Shown: positions 8,131-17,009, numbered from the stretch's first letter. The stretch: DNA of 64,000 bases from Halomarina halobia (GCF_029338575.1 NZ_CP119992.1:2356001-2420000), one strand, 5' to 3'. Notes: generated by a model not told the origin, from the sequence alone. Numbers and translations are program-made.

Positions 8131-8183
8131 GCTCCGAACGCGCGCCTCGGCGGTGAGTTCGGAGCGGACGCACCGCCGAGGCG
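8131..8183. repeat. Two interleaved perfect inverted repeats
   Basis: Arm A GCTCCGAAC (8131-8139) pairs perfectly with A' GTTCGGAGC (8157-8165). Arm B CGCCTCGGCGGTG (8143-8155) pairs perfectly with B' (8171-8183). The order A-B-A'-B' means the 9-bp and 13-bp stems cannot both form as simple hairpins. They could be alternative structures in RNA or a compound protein-binding site. The block lies between the exporter promoter and the end of the small gene at 8266. Confidence 0.5.
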
Positions 8184-8235
8184 ACCGGGCGGTAGGCCGT
8201 GGTACGATTCGACGGAGTACGGGAGGATGGGGTAC

Positions 8236-8258
8236 GGCGGCGCGTCCCCGGCGCCGCC
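8236..8258. repeat. GC hairpin after the small gene at 8266-8508
   Basis: GGCGGCGC, seven bases, GCGCCGCC: a perfect 8-bp stem eight bases beyond the stop of the reverse-strand gene 8266-8508. It is enclosed by GCCGTGG (8196-8202) and CCACGGC (8257-8263), partly overlapping. It could help terminate or stabilise that transcript, though there is no T-run. Confidence 0.35.
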
Positions 8259-8265
8259 ACGGCGA

Positions 8266-8508
8266 TCAGTCGTCGGCGACGAGGAAGGTGCGACCGCCCC
8301 GGTGTTCGAGGTGGACGCGGTCGTGGTCGACGGCGGTTCGAGCGTACTCCTCGAGGCGCGTGGCGGGCACGTCGGAGATGTCGATCGCGCGGCGACTGTC
8401 CGACCGGTCGGACGTCTGTGCGGGACCGTTCTCGCCCGTTGCACGCGTCCTGACGACGTCGATGTCCATACCTGTCGGTTCGCGGGAACGGACTTGAACG
8501 TCAGCCAT
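8266..8508 (-). CDS. Small acidic haloarchaeal protein
   Basis: 80 residues from ATG 8508, or 67 from ATG 8469 (MDIDVVRTR). The C-terminal half (IDISDVPATRLEEYARTAVDHDRVHLEHRGGRTFLVADD, quoted here only by its ends) looks like a folded alpha/beta unit, while the first 35 residues are polar and probably disordered. I do not recognise the family. It lies 41 bp downstream of the HTH-10 regulator on the same strand and may be co-transcribed with it. Confidence 0.5.
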   Translation of the reverse strand: MADVQVRSREPTGMDIDVVRTRATGENGPAQTSDRSDSRRAIDISDVPATRLEEYARTAVDHDRVHLEHRGGRTFLVADD

Positions 8509-8549
8509 GCGCGCGGTGAAAGTGAAAGTAGCCGCCGGCGCGGGGGTCG

Positions 8550-9251
8550 TCACTCCAGCGCTTCGAGCGCCTCCGTGATCCGCGAGATGGTCTTCGACTG
8601 CCCGCGACGTAGCGTCTTCGAGACGGCGGGCTTCGAGACGTCGAAGCGCTCGGCGAGCGTTCCGAGGGTCGCGCCGCGGGGGCTCTCGAAGTAGCCCTCG
8701 TTCACGGCGACCTCGAGCGTCCGGCGCTCGGTCGGAGAGAGGTCGCGACAGCCCTCGATGAGCGTCATCGCCGCCGTCGCGTTCCGAACGAACCCCCGGA
8801 GGTCGGCCAGTTCGACGCTCCGCCGCGAGACGACGTCGAACTCGTTGTCCCGCTCCAACCGGGAGAGCGTCCCGTTCGCGCCGTCCTCCCGGTCGAACCC
8901 GACGTGCCAGAGTTCGCTTCCGTCCTCGATGTGGAACGGCCCCGTGACGTAACCCCCGGACTCGCGGATGGTGTGCATCGCCGCCGTCTCGTCGATGGTC
9001 GTGCGGATGTGCGCGGCCGCGCCGCGCCGCGAGAGCAACTCGTACTCGTGGAGGTGCGGGTGCGTCCGCAGGACCTCGAGGGCGTTGTCGAGCGCGTCCC
9101 TGTCCGCCCCCTCGGCGATCATCCGCGTCTCGAGGCAGTCCGTCCGGCGGTCGAACTCCCACTGCGACGCGGAGAAGGACGCCGCACACTCGTCGCTCGC
9201 GTCGATGAACGGGCAGTCGTACTGCTCCATGTCGAGGGTGATGTCGATCAT
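8550..9251 (-). CDS. HTH-10 (bacterio-opsin activator type) transcriptional regulator
   Basis: 233 residues. The N-terminal two thirds is the haloarchaeal Bat-like sensor/unknown domain, and the C-terminus is a helix-turn-helix of the HTH_10 family: a leading 'LSPTERRTLEVAVNEGYFESPR' pattern (truncated to its hallmark GYFESPR), then LAERFDVSKPAVSKTLRRGQ. These single-component regulators are widespread in haloarchaea. ATG 9251 is the first Met of the conserved region. A cysteine- and acid-rich start (MEQYDCPFIDASDEC) could bind metal. It is transcribed away from the metallophosphoesterase. Confidence 0.85.
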   Translation of the reverse strand: MIDITLDMEQYDCPFIDASDECAASFSASQWEFDRRTDCLETRMIAEGADRDALDNALEVLRTHPHLHEYELLSRRGAAAHIRTTIDETAAMHTIRESGGYVTGPFHIEDGSELWHVGFDREDGANGTLSRLERDNEFDVVSRRSVELADLRGFVRNATAAMTLIEGCRDLSPTERRTLEVAVNEGYFESPRGATLGTLAERFDVSKPAVSKTLRRGQSKTISRITEALEALE

Positions 9252-9436
9252 GGGACCCTTGTCTCGTCTGTCGATATCGTCCGTGACAAAAAACGCTTTC
9301 GTCGTCGCGTCCGGTTGTTTTGCCGGGAGCGACTGCGATTGCCGTCGCTCCTGCCGGTCGCTCCCTGATCGCGTTCGCTGACGCTCATGCGACCGCCCGG
9401 AACTCCGAGTCACCCCTGTCCGTGTCTACGTATCTC

Positions 9437-9469
9437 ACTATATATAAAATGCGCTGTGTTTATAGTAAA
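9437..9469 (+). promoter_or_regulatory. AT-rich promoter of the metallophosphoesterase
   Basis: An AT-rich island with two TATA-like elements (ctatatataaaat and tttatagtaaat) upstream of the gene starting at 9490. The second lies 21-32 bases upstream of the start, so transcription would begin at or next to the start codon, giving a leaderless mRNA. Confidence 0.55.
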
Positions 9470-9489
9470 TCGGCCTTCTATCGTTATGC

Positions 9490-10497
9490 GTGGAAACGCA
9501 ACCGACGTTCGCCTCCGAGCGCGACCGAGTCCTCGCTCGGTTCGCGCGACCGACCGCAGACGGGGTAACGCTCGCCGTCGTGTCCGACGTCCATGTCTCC
9601 TCCGAGGAGACGGGCACGTGGAAGGTGTTTCACCGTACGGAGTCGAGGCTCGCCACGGCCGTCGCGGACGCGAACCGCCTCGGCCTCGACGGCGTCGTCT
9701 TCGCCGGCGACCTCACGAAGGACGGGTCTCCGGCGGAATTCGCCGCCGTCGACTCCCTGCTCGACGAACTCGCCGTCCCGTACGTCGCCGTCCCCGGCAA
9801 CCACGACGTTCCGAAGTCGTTCGATCCTCACGAGACGCCCGCGCTCGACGCGTTCGTCGAGTCCTACACCCCCGGATCGCTCCCCTTCCGCACCCGCTTC
9901 GGCGGCGTGGACGTGATCGGCCTCAACAGCGCCGCCGCCCCCGACGGATCGCTGGAGGACACCCACGGCGGTCGGATCAGCGACGACCAGATCGAGTGGC
10001 TCGACGCGACCGTCGAACCGGACCGCCCCACCGTCGTCGTCCTCCACCACCCGATCTTCTCGATCCGCGAGCACGTCCCGACGTTCTCCGACTCCGACCA
10101 CCTGCAACTGGCGAACGCCGCCGCCGTCAACGCGGCGCTCGCGCGCAACGACGTGGACCTCGTCGTCTCGGGGCACGTCCACTGGCCCGCCGCCGCGCGG
10201 GTCGACGGGGTGTCCCACCTCACCACCCCCGCGGGCTGTTCGTTCCCGCCGGCCTACCTCCTGTTCGACGTCTCCCCCGGGGGGACCTCCGTCTCGCTGG
10301 TCCCGCTGGCCGACGAGGCGGGAGCCCGGGAGGCGGTCGACCACGCCGCGCGTGACGGTGCGCGCGACGGAACGCTCCTCGAGAACGCGGAGGGCGGCTA
10401 CTTCGACGCGTTCCCCCTCGTCGACGAGGCAGGCATCGACCCCCGCGCCGGATCGACCCCGACCGAGTCCCGTACCGGACTCCCCCTCCACCGCTGA
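9490..10497 (+). CDS. Calcineurin-like metallophosphoesterase (class III cAMP PDE-like)
   Basis: 335 residues with all metal-binding blocks in order: SDVHVSSEE (about 33-41), FAGDLTKDG (about 74-82), PGNHDVP (about 100-106), VLHHPIFS and SGHVHWP. This matches binuclear metallophosphoesterases of the 3',5'-cyclic nucleotide phosphodiesterase/CpdA type. The true substrate is uncertain. No signal peptide is seen, so it acts in the cytosol. The start is taken as GTG 9490, next to the leaderless promoter; the ATG at 9486 is out of frame. HTH-10 regulators lie on both sides. Confidence 0.88.
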   Translation: METQPTFASERDRVLARFARPTADGVTLAVVSDVHVSSEETGTWKVFHRTESRLATAVADANRLGLDGVVFAGDLTKDGSPAEFAAVDSLLDELAVPYVAVPGNHDVPKSFDPHETPALDAFVESYTPGSLPFRTRFGGVDVIGLNSAAAPDGSLEDTHGGRISDDQIEWLDATVEPDRPTVVVLHHPIFSIREHVPTFSDSDHLQLANAAAVNAALARNDVDLVVSGHVHWPAAARVDGVSHLTTPAGCSFPPAYLLFDVSPGGTSVSLVPLADEAGAREAVDHAARDGARDGTLLENAEGGYFDAFPLVDEAGIDPRAGSTPTESRTGLPLHR

Positions 10498-10644
10498 TCG
10501 GCCGGGCCACGGAGCCGGGACCGACTCGCGTTCGTCAGTGTCCCGACTGGCGGACGTCCGACTCGCGGAGTTCGCGAGATTGCGGCTCAAATACATAGGC
10601 CGGGCCGCACGGTTTACTATCCCCCGCCGTATGACAGAACAACC

Positions 10645-11328
10645 ATGGCGACCATCGCCAGCGTCCGGGTACCGACGGAGGAGCTGGCACTTCACGAGAG
10701 TCTCGCGACGGTCCCCGACCTCAGGTTCGAGTGCAAGCCGCTCGTCCTGTGTGAGTACGCGGAGCTCTCCCTGCTGCACGCGGTGGTTGACGACCGGTGG
10801 GAGCTCGAGACGGCGCTCGACGCCGACGTGAGCGTCGAGCGCTGGTCGCTGCTCACCTCGTTCGACGGCGGATGGCTCTACGACTTCGACTGGGCGCCCG
10901 GGGTGGACGCGGCGTTCCGGACGCTCACGCGCGGCGGCTCCGTCACGAGCGCCACGGCGACCGACGCCGTGTGGCACCTGCGGCTGGTGTTTTCGAGCCG
11001 GGAGGCGTTCTCCGAGGCGTTCGAACGCTGCTCGCGGTACGGCCCCTCGATGGAGATCGAGCACGTCCACACGCTCGCCGACGGGAACGAGAACGTGGGC
11101 GACCTCACGCGGTCGCCCTACCGCATCGACGACCTCACGGACGAGCAGCGCGAGGCGCTGCGCGCCGCCTGCGAGCGCGGCTACTTCGACGTCCCGAGGC
11201 GGATCAGCCTCTCGGAGCTCGCCGACGAGCTCGACGTCTCCCACCAGGCGCTCTCGGAACGCCTGCGGCGCGGACACGAGGTGCTCGTCCGCGAGGTCCT
11301 GTTCTTCGACGAGTCGGGCGTCGCGTAG
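10645..11328 (+). CDS. HTH-10 (bacterio-opsin activator type) transcriptional regulator
   Basis: 227 residues. The N-terminal domain (about 1-155) is the variable Bat-like sensory region starting [19 protein letters not shown]. The C-terminal HTH_10 domain has the canonical pattern [19 protein letters not shown] (about 166-184) followed by [23 protein letters not shown]. The upstream region has an AT-rich stretch (caaatacatagg) about 55 bp before the ATG, a plausible TATA element. No adjacent target is obvious apart from the metallophosphoesterase before it and EF-1alpha after it. Confidence 0.88.
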   Translation: MATIASVRVPTEELALHESLATVPDLRFECKPLVLCEYAELSLLHAVVDDRWELETALDADVSVERWSLLTSFDGGWLYDFDWAPGVDAAFRTLTRGGSVTSATATDAVWHLRLVFSSREAFSEAFERCSRYGPSMEIEHVHTLADGNENVGDLTRSPYRIDDLTDEQREALRAACERGYFDVPRRISLSELADELDVSHQALSERLRRGHEVLVREVLFFDESGVA

Positions 11329-11497
11329 GGGAAGCGGCTCGTCCGTCGACGGCGTCGACCGGGACGCGGGCTCGACGGGTTCCTCGCCGAGACGATTCGA
11401 TCGGCGTGATTACTCCTGTAGTCTGCACAATCGTTTTGCCCTCGGCTACGCAATAATCGATACTACCGAGCGGGTCAGCCCGCGACGGGAGGTACAC

Positions 11498-12763
11498 ATG
11501 AGCGACAAGCCACACCAGAACCTCGCCATCATCGGCCACGTCGACCACGGGAAGAGCACCCTCGTCGGTCGACTGCTCTTCGAGACGGGGAACGTACCCG
11601 AGCACGTCATCGAGCAGTACCGCGAGGAAGCCGAGGAGAAGGGCAAGGGCGGCTTCGAGTTCGCCTACGTGATGGACAACCTCGCCGAGGAGCGCGAGCG
11701 CGGCGTCACCATCGACATCGCCCACCAGCGCTTCGACACGGACAAGTACTACTTCACGATCGTGGACACGCCCGGCCACCGCGACTTCGTGAAGAACATG
11801 ATCACCGGCGCGAGCCAGGCCGATCACGCCGTGCTCGTGGTGGCGGCCGACGACGGCGTCCAGCCCCAGACCCAGGAGCACGTCTTCCTGGCGCGCACCC
11901 TCGGCATCGACCGCCTCATCGTCGCGGTCAACAAGATGGACCTCGTCGACTACGACGAGGACCGCTACCGGGCCGTGGTCGACGACGTGAAGAAGCTCCT
12001 CCAGCAGGTTCGCTTCCAGACCGACGACGCGAGCTTCATCCCCTGTTCGGCGTTCGAGGGCGACAACGTCGCCGAGCGAACGGGAAGCATGTCGTGGTAC
12101 GACGGCCCGATCATCCTGGAGGCGCTCGACAACCTCCCCGAACCGCAGCCGCCGACGGACGCGCCGCTGCGGCTGCCGATCCAGGACGTCTACACCATCT
12201 CCGGCATCGGAACCGTTCCGGTGGGGCGCGTCGAGACGGGCGTCCTGGAGACGGGCGCGAGCGTCTCGTTCCAGCCCTCCGACGTGAGCGGCGAGGTCAA
12301 GACCGTCGAGATGCACCACGAGGAGGTGCCGCGGGCGGAACCGGGCGACAACGTCGGGTTCAACGTGCGCGGCATCGGGAAGGACGACATCCGCCGCGGC
12401 GACGTCTGCGGTCCGGCCGAGGACCCGCCGAAGGTCGCCGAGACCTTCAAGGCGCAACTGGTCGTGATGCAGCACCCCTCGGTCATCACCGCCGGCTACA
12501 CCCCGGTCGTCCACGCCCACACGGCGCAGGTGGCCTGCACGTTCGAGTCGCTCGACCAGAAGCTCGACCCGGCGAGCGGCGAGATCGAGGAGGAGAACCC
12601 GGACTTCCTCAAGAGCGGCGACGCGGCCGTCGTAACGTTGCGTCCGCAGAAGCCGCTGAGCATCGAGCCGTCGTCGGAGATCCCGGAACTCGGGAGCTTC
12701 GCGGTGCGCGACATGGGCCAGACCATCGCCGCCGGGAAGGTGCTCGAGGTAAACGAGCGGTAA
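11498..12763 (+). CDS. tef1a: Translation elongation factor 1-alpha (aEF1A)
   Basis: 421 residues, the full length of the family. It delivers aminoacyl-tRNA to the ribosome in a GTP-dependent way. G1 GHVDHGKST (about 13-21), the effector region with [12 protein letters not shown]3 DTPGH, G4 NKMD and G5 [10 protein letters not shown] are all present, followed by domains 2 and 3 ending in the conserved [21 protein letters not shown] strong GGGAGGT lies four bases before the ATG. The usual downstream neighbour rpsJ is absent here; the next genes are a small membrane protein and a YHS protein. This may therefore be a second, relocated copy. Confidence 0.95.
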   Translation: MSDKPHQNLAIIGHVDHGKSTLVGRLLFETGNVPEHVIEQYREEAEEKGKGGFEFAYVMDNLAEERERGVTIDIAHQRFDTDKYYFTIVDTPGHRDFVKNMITGASQADHAVLVVAADDGVQPQTQEHVFLARTLGIDRLIVAVNKMDLVDYDEDRYRAVVDDVKKLLQQVRFQTDDASFIPCSAFEGDNVAERTGSMSWYDGPIILEALDNLPEPQPPTDAPLRLPIQDVYTISGIGTVPVGRVETGVLETGASVSFQPSDVSGEVKTVEMHHEEVPRAEPGDNVGFNVRGIGKDDIRRGDVCGPAEDPPKVAETFKAQLVVMQHPSVITAGYTPVVHAHTAQVACTFESLDQKLDPASGEIEEENPDFLKSGDAAVVTLRPQKPLSIEPSSEIPELGSFAVRDMGQTIAAGKVLEVNER

Positions 12764-12775
12764 CCCCCGTTCGCC

Positions 12776-12781
12776 GTTTTT
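12776..12781 (+). terminator. T-run after EF-1alpha
   Basis: Five T residues (cgtttttag) 13-18 bases past the EF-1alpha stop, a typical archaeal T-stretch terminator. It overlaps the 3' end of the convergent small membrane gene. Confidence 0.45.
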
Positions 12782-12917
12782 AGAAGCGTCGAGCCAGCAA
12801 CAGCAGTCCGACGAGCAGCAGTCCGATCCCCCAGTAGAGCGAGTCGCCGGGCAACCAGACGAGCAGTAGCGTCACGACGCCCGAGGTGGCCAGCGACCAG
12901 CCGACGGTGTTCGCCAT
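12780..12917 (-). CDS. Small two-helix membrane protein
   Basis: A 45-residue reverse-strand ORF from ATG 12917 to TAA at 12780. Two hydrophobic stretches (SLATSGVVTLLLVWLP and WGIGLLLVGLLLLARRF) flank a short GDSLY turn, and a basic RRF end fits a cytosolic C-terminus. Such mini membrane proteins are common in haloarchaea and have no known function. It is convergent with EF-1alpha. Confidence 0.6.
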   Translation of the reverse strand: MANTVGWSLATSGVVTLLLVWLPGDSLYWGIGLLLVGLLLLARRF

Positions 12918-13016
12918 GGTCGGCCTTCGCCGAGCGCCGTTAAAATGCTGCGGCCTACATGTGCGCCTGCAGGTGAAGGCACCGCACTGAGGACCACGCC
13001 GCCCTACAGGAGGCGT

Positions 13017-13157
13017 ATGCCCCAGTGCGCCGTCTGCGGGAAGACCCTGGCCGAACAGCTCATGGAGGAGGAGATCGAACGCGACGGGGAGACGTACTAC
13101 GTCTGCTGTCCCAACTGTCAGGACGACTTCCAGGAGAGCCCCGAACAGTACGCCTGA
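13017..13157 (+). CDS. YHS/TRASH-type small metal-binding protein
   Basis: 46 residues: MPQCAVCGKTL at the start and YVCCPNCQDDFQESPEQYA at the end. The paired CxxC motifs and the aromatic-rich 'C-C-P-N-C-xx-F-xxxPExY' ending match the YHS/TRASH class of small domains that bind transition metals in chaperones, transporters and sensors. As a free-standing mini protein it may buffer or sense Cu or Zn. It ends 37 bp before the convergent peptidase stop. Confidence 0.75.
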   Translation: MPQCAVCGKTLAEQLMEEEIERDGETYYVCCPNCQDDFQESPEQYA

Positions 13158-13193
13158 CCGTCCGATCGTCAGAGCGCCTGATCTCGACCGCGA

Positions 13194-14315
13194 TCAGGCG
13201 CTCGGCGCGGAACAGCGCCACCCGCGATCCGCGTCGTTCAGCCGCTCCGCGCCGTCCTCGGTCACGAGCACGAGGTCCTCGATCCGGACGCCGAACTCGC
13301 CGGGGAGGTAGACGCCCGGCTCGACGCTTACGACCATCCCCGACTCCAGTTCGCGCCCGTTTCCGGCGACGAGGTACGGCTCCTCGTGCACGTCGAGTCC
13401 GACGCCGTGGCCCGTCCGGTGGACGAAGTACTCCCCGTAGCCGGCGTCCTCGATGACCCCGCGGGCGGCGGCGTCCACCGCCCCCGCCTCGACGCCCGGC
13501 GCGACGGCGCGCACGGCGGTCTCCTGGGCCTCGCGGACGACCCCGTGGGCCTCGCGGAACCGCTCGGGCGGCTCGCCCGCGAAGACGACCGTGCGGGTCT
13601 GGTCGCTCGGGTACCCGTCCACGACGGTTCCGAAGTCGAGCACGACGGGGTCGCCCGCCCCGATCTCGCGGTCCCCGTGGGCGTGGTGGGGCTTGGCCCC
13701 GTTGGGACCGCTGCCGACGAGCGGTTCGAACGGGACGCCCTCGCCCCCTGCGTCCGCGAGGCGGCGCTCGATCTCCCGCGCGAGTTCGGCCTCCGTGATC
13801 CCGACGGCGTCGCCGCCGAGCGCGCGCACCTCCTCCGCGACCCGGTCGGCGACGGCCGCCGACCGCCGGAGGGCGTCCACCTCCGCCGCGTCCTTGCGCA
13901 GGCGCAGCGGGGCGATCGCCTCGCTCGCCAGTCCGAAGCTCGCGTCGGGAAGGACGCGCCGGAGGTCCTGGGTGAACCGCGCCCACATCGTGTCGTCGAC
14001 GAGCACGCGGCCGCCCGAGAGGTCGCAGTCGGCGACCGCCCGCTCCAGGTGCGCGAGCGGGTCGTCGTCGTCGGCCCACGTCCGGACGTCCGCGACCCGC
14101 GTGGCCTCGCGGACCTGCTCGCCGTAGAGCTCCGGGACGAGGAAGACCGGATCGCCCGTCCGCGGGAGGACGAACAGGAGGTGGCGCTCGCCCGGCGTCT
14201 CGTCGAAGCCGGTGAGGTAGAACAGGTTGCGACTGGGAAACAGCACCACTGCGTCGGCGTCGAGGGCGTCGAGCCGATCCCGGCAGGCGAGCGCCCGGCG
14301 TTCGTGACGTGTCAC
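13194..14315 (-). CDS. M24-family Xaa-Pro peptidase
   Basis: 373 residues: a creatinase-type N-terminal domain (about 1-140) and a pita-bread catalytic domain. The five metal ligands are all visible: D227 (LDFGT), D238 (SDQTRT), H303 (TGHGVG), E332 (VEPGVY) and E346 (IEDLVL). The enzyme should thus be an active Mn/Co-dependent aminopeptidase P or prolidase in the cytosol. The start is GTG 14315. It contrasts with the second M24 protein at 25313, which has lost ligands. Confidence 0.92.
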   Translation of the reverse strand: MTRHERRALACRDRLDALDADAVVLFPSRNLFYLTGFDETPGERHLLFVLPRTGDPVFLVPELYGEQVREATRVADVRTWADDDDPLAHLERAVADCDLSGGRVLVDDTMWARFTQDLRRVLPDASFGLASEAIAPLRLRKDAAEVDALRRSAAVADRVAEEVRALGGDAVGITEAELAREIERRLADAGGEGVPFEPLVGSGPNGAKPHHAHGDREIGAGDPVVLDFGTVVDGYPSDQTRTVVFAGEPPERFREAHGVVREAQETAVRAVAPGVEAGAVDAAARGVIEDAGYGEYFVHRTGHGVGLDVHEEPYLVAGNGRELESGMVVSVEPGVYLPGEFGVRIEDLVLVTEDGAERLNDADRGWRCSAPSA

Positions 14316-14495
14316 GGCCGTCCTTCCGCGGCGGGCGTGTAAAGCCCGTCGCCGGAGCGATCCGTCGGGGGCGTCCGACGGGGTTATAGCTGTTCTGGCT
14401 ATCGCGGAACCGATTCCTTCATGTGGGTGGTTTTCGAGCGTCGGGGTAGATACACGGACGGCGAACTGTCGTCCGGGTCGTACGGTCGCCGACGC

Positions 14496-15287
14496 ATGAA
14501 CGAGGGGTCAGAAGCGAACCAGAAACGCGGTCGAGCGCGCTCCCGGCGAGCGCTCGCGCTGGCGCTGTTGGTCGTCGTCGCGGTCGCGCCCGCCGTCGCG
14601 TCGGCGGCCGAACCGCACCGCTACTCGGGTACCGTCACCTACCCGGGCGGCGAGGAGGTCCCCGGAAAGATCGTGACGGCGACGCACGACGGGACCGTCG
14701 TCGCCACCGACATCACCGACGGGCGGGGTGAGTACGCGTTCGACGTTCCGCGCCGGGCGGTCGACGGCAACGGTAGCGCCGTCACCATCTCCGTGGAGGA
14801 CCGCTCGCGGACCGTCGAGTGGCGGTCGGGAGGCCGGACGACGGTGAACTTCGTGCTCGGGGGGCCGAACCGGACGGAGACGCCGACGCCGGAACCGACC
14901 CCCGAGCCGACGCCGAACCGGACGGAGACGCCGACTCCCAGCCCGACTCCTACGCCCACGCCGAACCGGACGGCCACGCCGACGCCGGAACCGACGCCCA
15001 CCGAATCGCCCCAGGAGACGGCGACGGCGACGGCGACGGAGACGGCGACCGAGACGCCGCGGCCGACCGAATCCGAGCCCGCCGAGGGGACGGAGACGAC
15101 GACCGAGGAGGGTTCGGGGGGCGAGGCGACCGGCGGGAACGCGGGGAACGAAACGAGCGAGGCCGGGGCCCGAATCGAACCGCGGACGCCCGAACCGGAG
15201 ACCCGCGGGAGCGGTCCCGGTTTCACGCTGGGCGGCGGCGCGCTGGCGGTCGTCGCGGCCGCCCTGTTCGCGCTCCGGCGGCGCTGA
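14496..15287 (+). CDS. PGF-CTERM-type surface protein with Thr/Pro-rich stalk
   Basis: 263 residues. An N-terminal Sec signal (basic stretch then LALALLVVVAVAPAVASA) is followed by a carboxypeptidase-regulatory-like beta domain (YSGTVTYPGGEEVPGK...GEYAFDVP, about 45-125). Then comes a roughly 100-residue stalk of PTPEPTP/NRTETPTP repeats, rich in O- and N-glycosylation sites. The C-terminus is GPGF, a hydrophobic helix and three arginines. This tripartite end is the PGF-CTERM signal for archaeosortase A, which replaces it with a lipid anchor. ATG 14496 immediately precedes the signal peptide. Its partner is unknown. Confidence 0.85.
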   Translation: MNEGSEANQKRGRARSRRALALALLVVVAVAPAVASAAEPHRYSGTVTYPGGEEVPGKIVTATHDGTVVATDITDGRGEYAFDVPRRAVDGNGSAVTISVEDRSRTVEWRSGGRTTVNFVLGGPNRTETPTPEPTPEPTPNRTETPTPSPTPTPTPNRTATPTPEPTPTESPQETATATATETATETPRPTESEPAEGTETTTEEGSGGEATGGNAGNETSEAGARIEPRTPEPETRGSGPGFTLGGGALAVVAAALFALRRR

Positions 15288-15428
15288 CGCGCTCGCCGGA
15301 GCGAGAGAGTTCGAATCGATGACACCTGCGCTAATCGCGCGAGACGAGCGCCGTGGGACGCGGTACCGAGCCCGCGCTATACGTATTGACGGCGAGTTTA
15401 TGTCGTTCTTCCACACGAGTGGTGGTGT

Positions 15429-15728
15429 ATGCAGCCATCGTCACGAGACGACTCCGCGAGACCGAGCGTCGTCCTCATCGAACGCATAGCGGAACTCGAG
15501 GGGGTCGATCCCCTCGAACTCGATCCCCCGCTCAACGACGTGATCGACGCCGACGCGCTCGACGAACTCTGTGCGGTGAGCCCCTGCGACCTCGTGGTCT
15601 CGTTCGAGTACCGCGGCTACGCCGTTCGCGTCCGGGGCGACGGTACGTTCGACGTCCGACCGAGTCCCGCCGCGGGGACGTCCGCCGACGGAGCGGCCCG
15701 CCACTCCATCCGATCGTTCTCCGACTGA
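15429..15728 (+). CDS. HalOD1 output-domain protein
   Basis: 99 residues. The core (about 12-80), SVVLIERIAELEGVDPLELDP then LNDVIDADALDEL and VSFEYRGYAVRVRGDGTFDV, matches the haloarchaeal output domain HalOD1, found alone or fused to signalling modules. A stretch with a TATA-like gtttatg lies about 35 bases before the ATG. The biochemical activity is unknown. It stands alone between the surface protein and the AI-2E transporter. Confidence 0.85.
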   Translation: MQPSSRDDSARPSVVLIERIAELEGVDPLELDPPLNDVIDADALDELCAVSPCDLVVSFEYRGYAVRVRGDGTFDVRPSPAAGTSADGAARHSIRSFSD

Positions 15729-15809
15729 GACTCTACCGACACGTTCGTTCCCGGCGCGCCGTCGCCCGCCGGGAGCGAGACCGTCCGGCGAGCGACAGCG
15801 GCGTTCCGG

Positions 15810-17009
15810 TCAGTCGCCCGGCGCGGGCGTCTCCTCGTCGCTCGGGCCGGTCGGCGGCGGGCTCGCCCGCTCGGCGTCGCCCGCCCCCGGTCGTGCGGCG
15901 TCCGCGGGCGACTCGGACCCCAGATCGCCGGCGAGCAGGCGGGGGAACACGACGCGAACGAACTCCAGCGATCCGACGAGCAGCAGGGGGGCGAGGAAGA
16001 CGCCGTACCAGCCGAAGATGGCGGCCCCGAGGAGGTACGCGAACAGCATCAGGCCGGTGTGCAGCGACCGGCCGGAGAGGTACGGGCGGACGAAGTAGCG
16101 GATGAGCGAGTCGATGCCGAAGAACGTCACCGCGTAGTAGAGCGCGGGGAACCAGAGGAGGACGAGCTCCCCCCGGCCGAGTACCTGGACGATCAGCAGG
16201 AGCAGGACGGCGGTGTAGACGATCCCCCGGCCGATCAGCGGGATGAACGTCGCCAGGCCGGTCAGGACGGCGAGGAGCACCGGTTGCGGAATGGTCAGTC
16301 CCGGCGGCGCGACGAGGTTCAGTCCGGTGTAGACCACCGCCGCGACGAACATCACGACGATGACCGTGAGCATCTGCCCGTAGTACGCCGTCGAGAGTCC
16401 GCGGTCGACGTTCTCCAGGTAGCGTTCGAGGACCGTCCCCGGTCTCGCCACCTCGTCCCGGAACCACGCCGCCAGCCTGTCGTCGTCGCGCAGGAGGTAG
16501 AAGACCAGCGCGAGCACGAGCGTCGTGTGCAGGAAGACGCTGCCGAGCGTCCCGATGACCCCGAAGGCGGTGTCGACGCCCCGTTTGACGATGGGTTCCC
16601 GCAGCAGCTCCTGCGCCCGGGCGAACAGCCGCTGCGGATCGTTCCAGAGCGCGGAGAGGTCGGCGTACGGTTCGACGAACCGGGCGTACACGCCCGGATC
16701 GAGCAGGTCGAGCGCCTGGAGCTGTCCGACCGCGGCGGCGACGAGCCCGGCGAGCAGCGCCAGGAACGGCACGACGAGGACGAACAGCGTCACCGTCGCG
16801 GCCTTCGTCCGGCCCGTCCGCGCCGCCAGCCGCCGGTTGATCGGACGCGCCGCGTAGTAGGCGAACAGCCCCAGCACGAGCGTCCCGACGAACCGGTAGC
16901 CGACGAGGAGGAGCATCCCCGCGATGACGAAGCCGAGGAGCCACCAGCCCACTTCCCGCCGGTCGATCTGTATGCGGATGCGTTCGGCCGCTCCGCGCTC
17001 CGTACTCAT
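15810..17009 (-). CDS. AI-2E family transporter
   Basis: 399 residues with about eight membrane helices and the AI-2E family layout: paired N-terminal helices ending YYAARPINRRLAARTGRTKAA (hallmark: RPINRRL), a long amphipathic central region with FVEPYADL, then helix pairs with GLATFIPLIGRGIVY and YFVRPYLSGRSLHTGLMLF. Members include the autoinducer exporter TqsA and Na+/H+ antiporters, so the substrate is open. The C-terminal 50 residues are acidic and disordered. ATG 17009 is the first Met of the conserved protein. Confidence 0.9.
   Translation of the reverse strand: MSTERGAAERIRIQIDRREVGWWLLGFVIAGMLLLVGYRFVGTLVLGLFAYYAARPINRRLAARTGRTKAATVTLFVLVVPFLALLAGLVAAAVGQLQALDLLDPGVYARFVEPYADLSALWNDPQRLFARAQELLREPIVKRGVDTAFGVIGTLGSVFLHTTLVLALVFYLLRDDDRLAAWFRDEVARPGTVLERYLENVDRGLSTAYYGQMLTVIVVMFVAAVVYTGLNLVAPPGLTIPQPVLLAVLTGLATFIPLIGRGIVYTAVLLLLIVQVLGRGELVLLWFPALYYAVTFFGIDSLIRYFVRPYLSGRSLHTGLMLFAYLLGAAIFGWYGVFLAPLLLVGSLEFVRVVFPRLLAGDLGSESPADAARPGAGDAERASPPPTGPSDEETPAPGD

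Noticed and set aside
8131..8183. A stable H-type pseudoknot from the interleaved repeats
   Set aside because: Connecting loops of 3 and 1 bases are too short to span stems of 13 and 9 bp at full length, so simultaneous complete pairing is unlikely. The alternative-hairpin view is kept.
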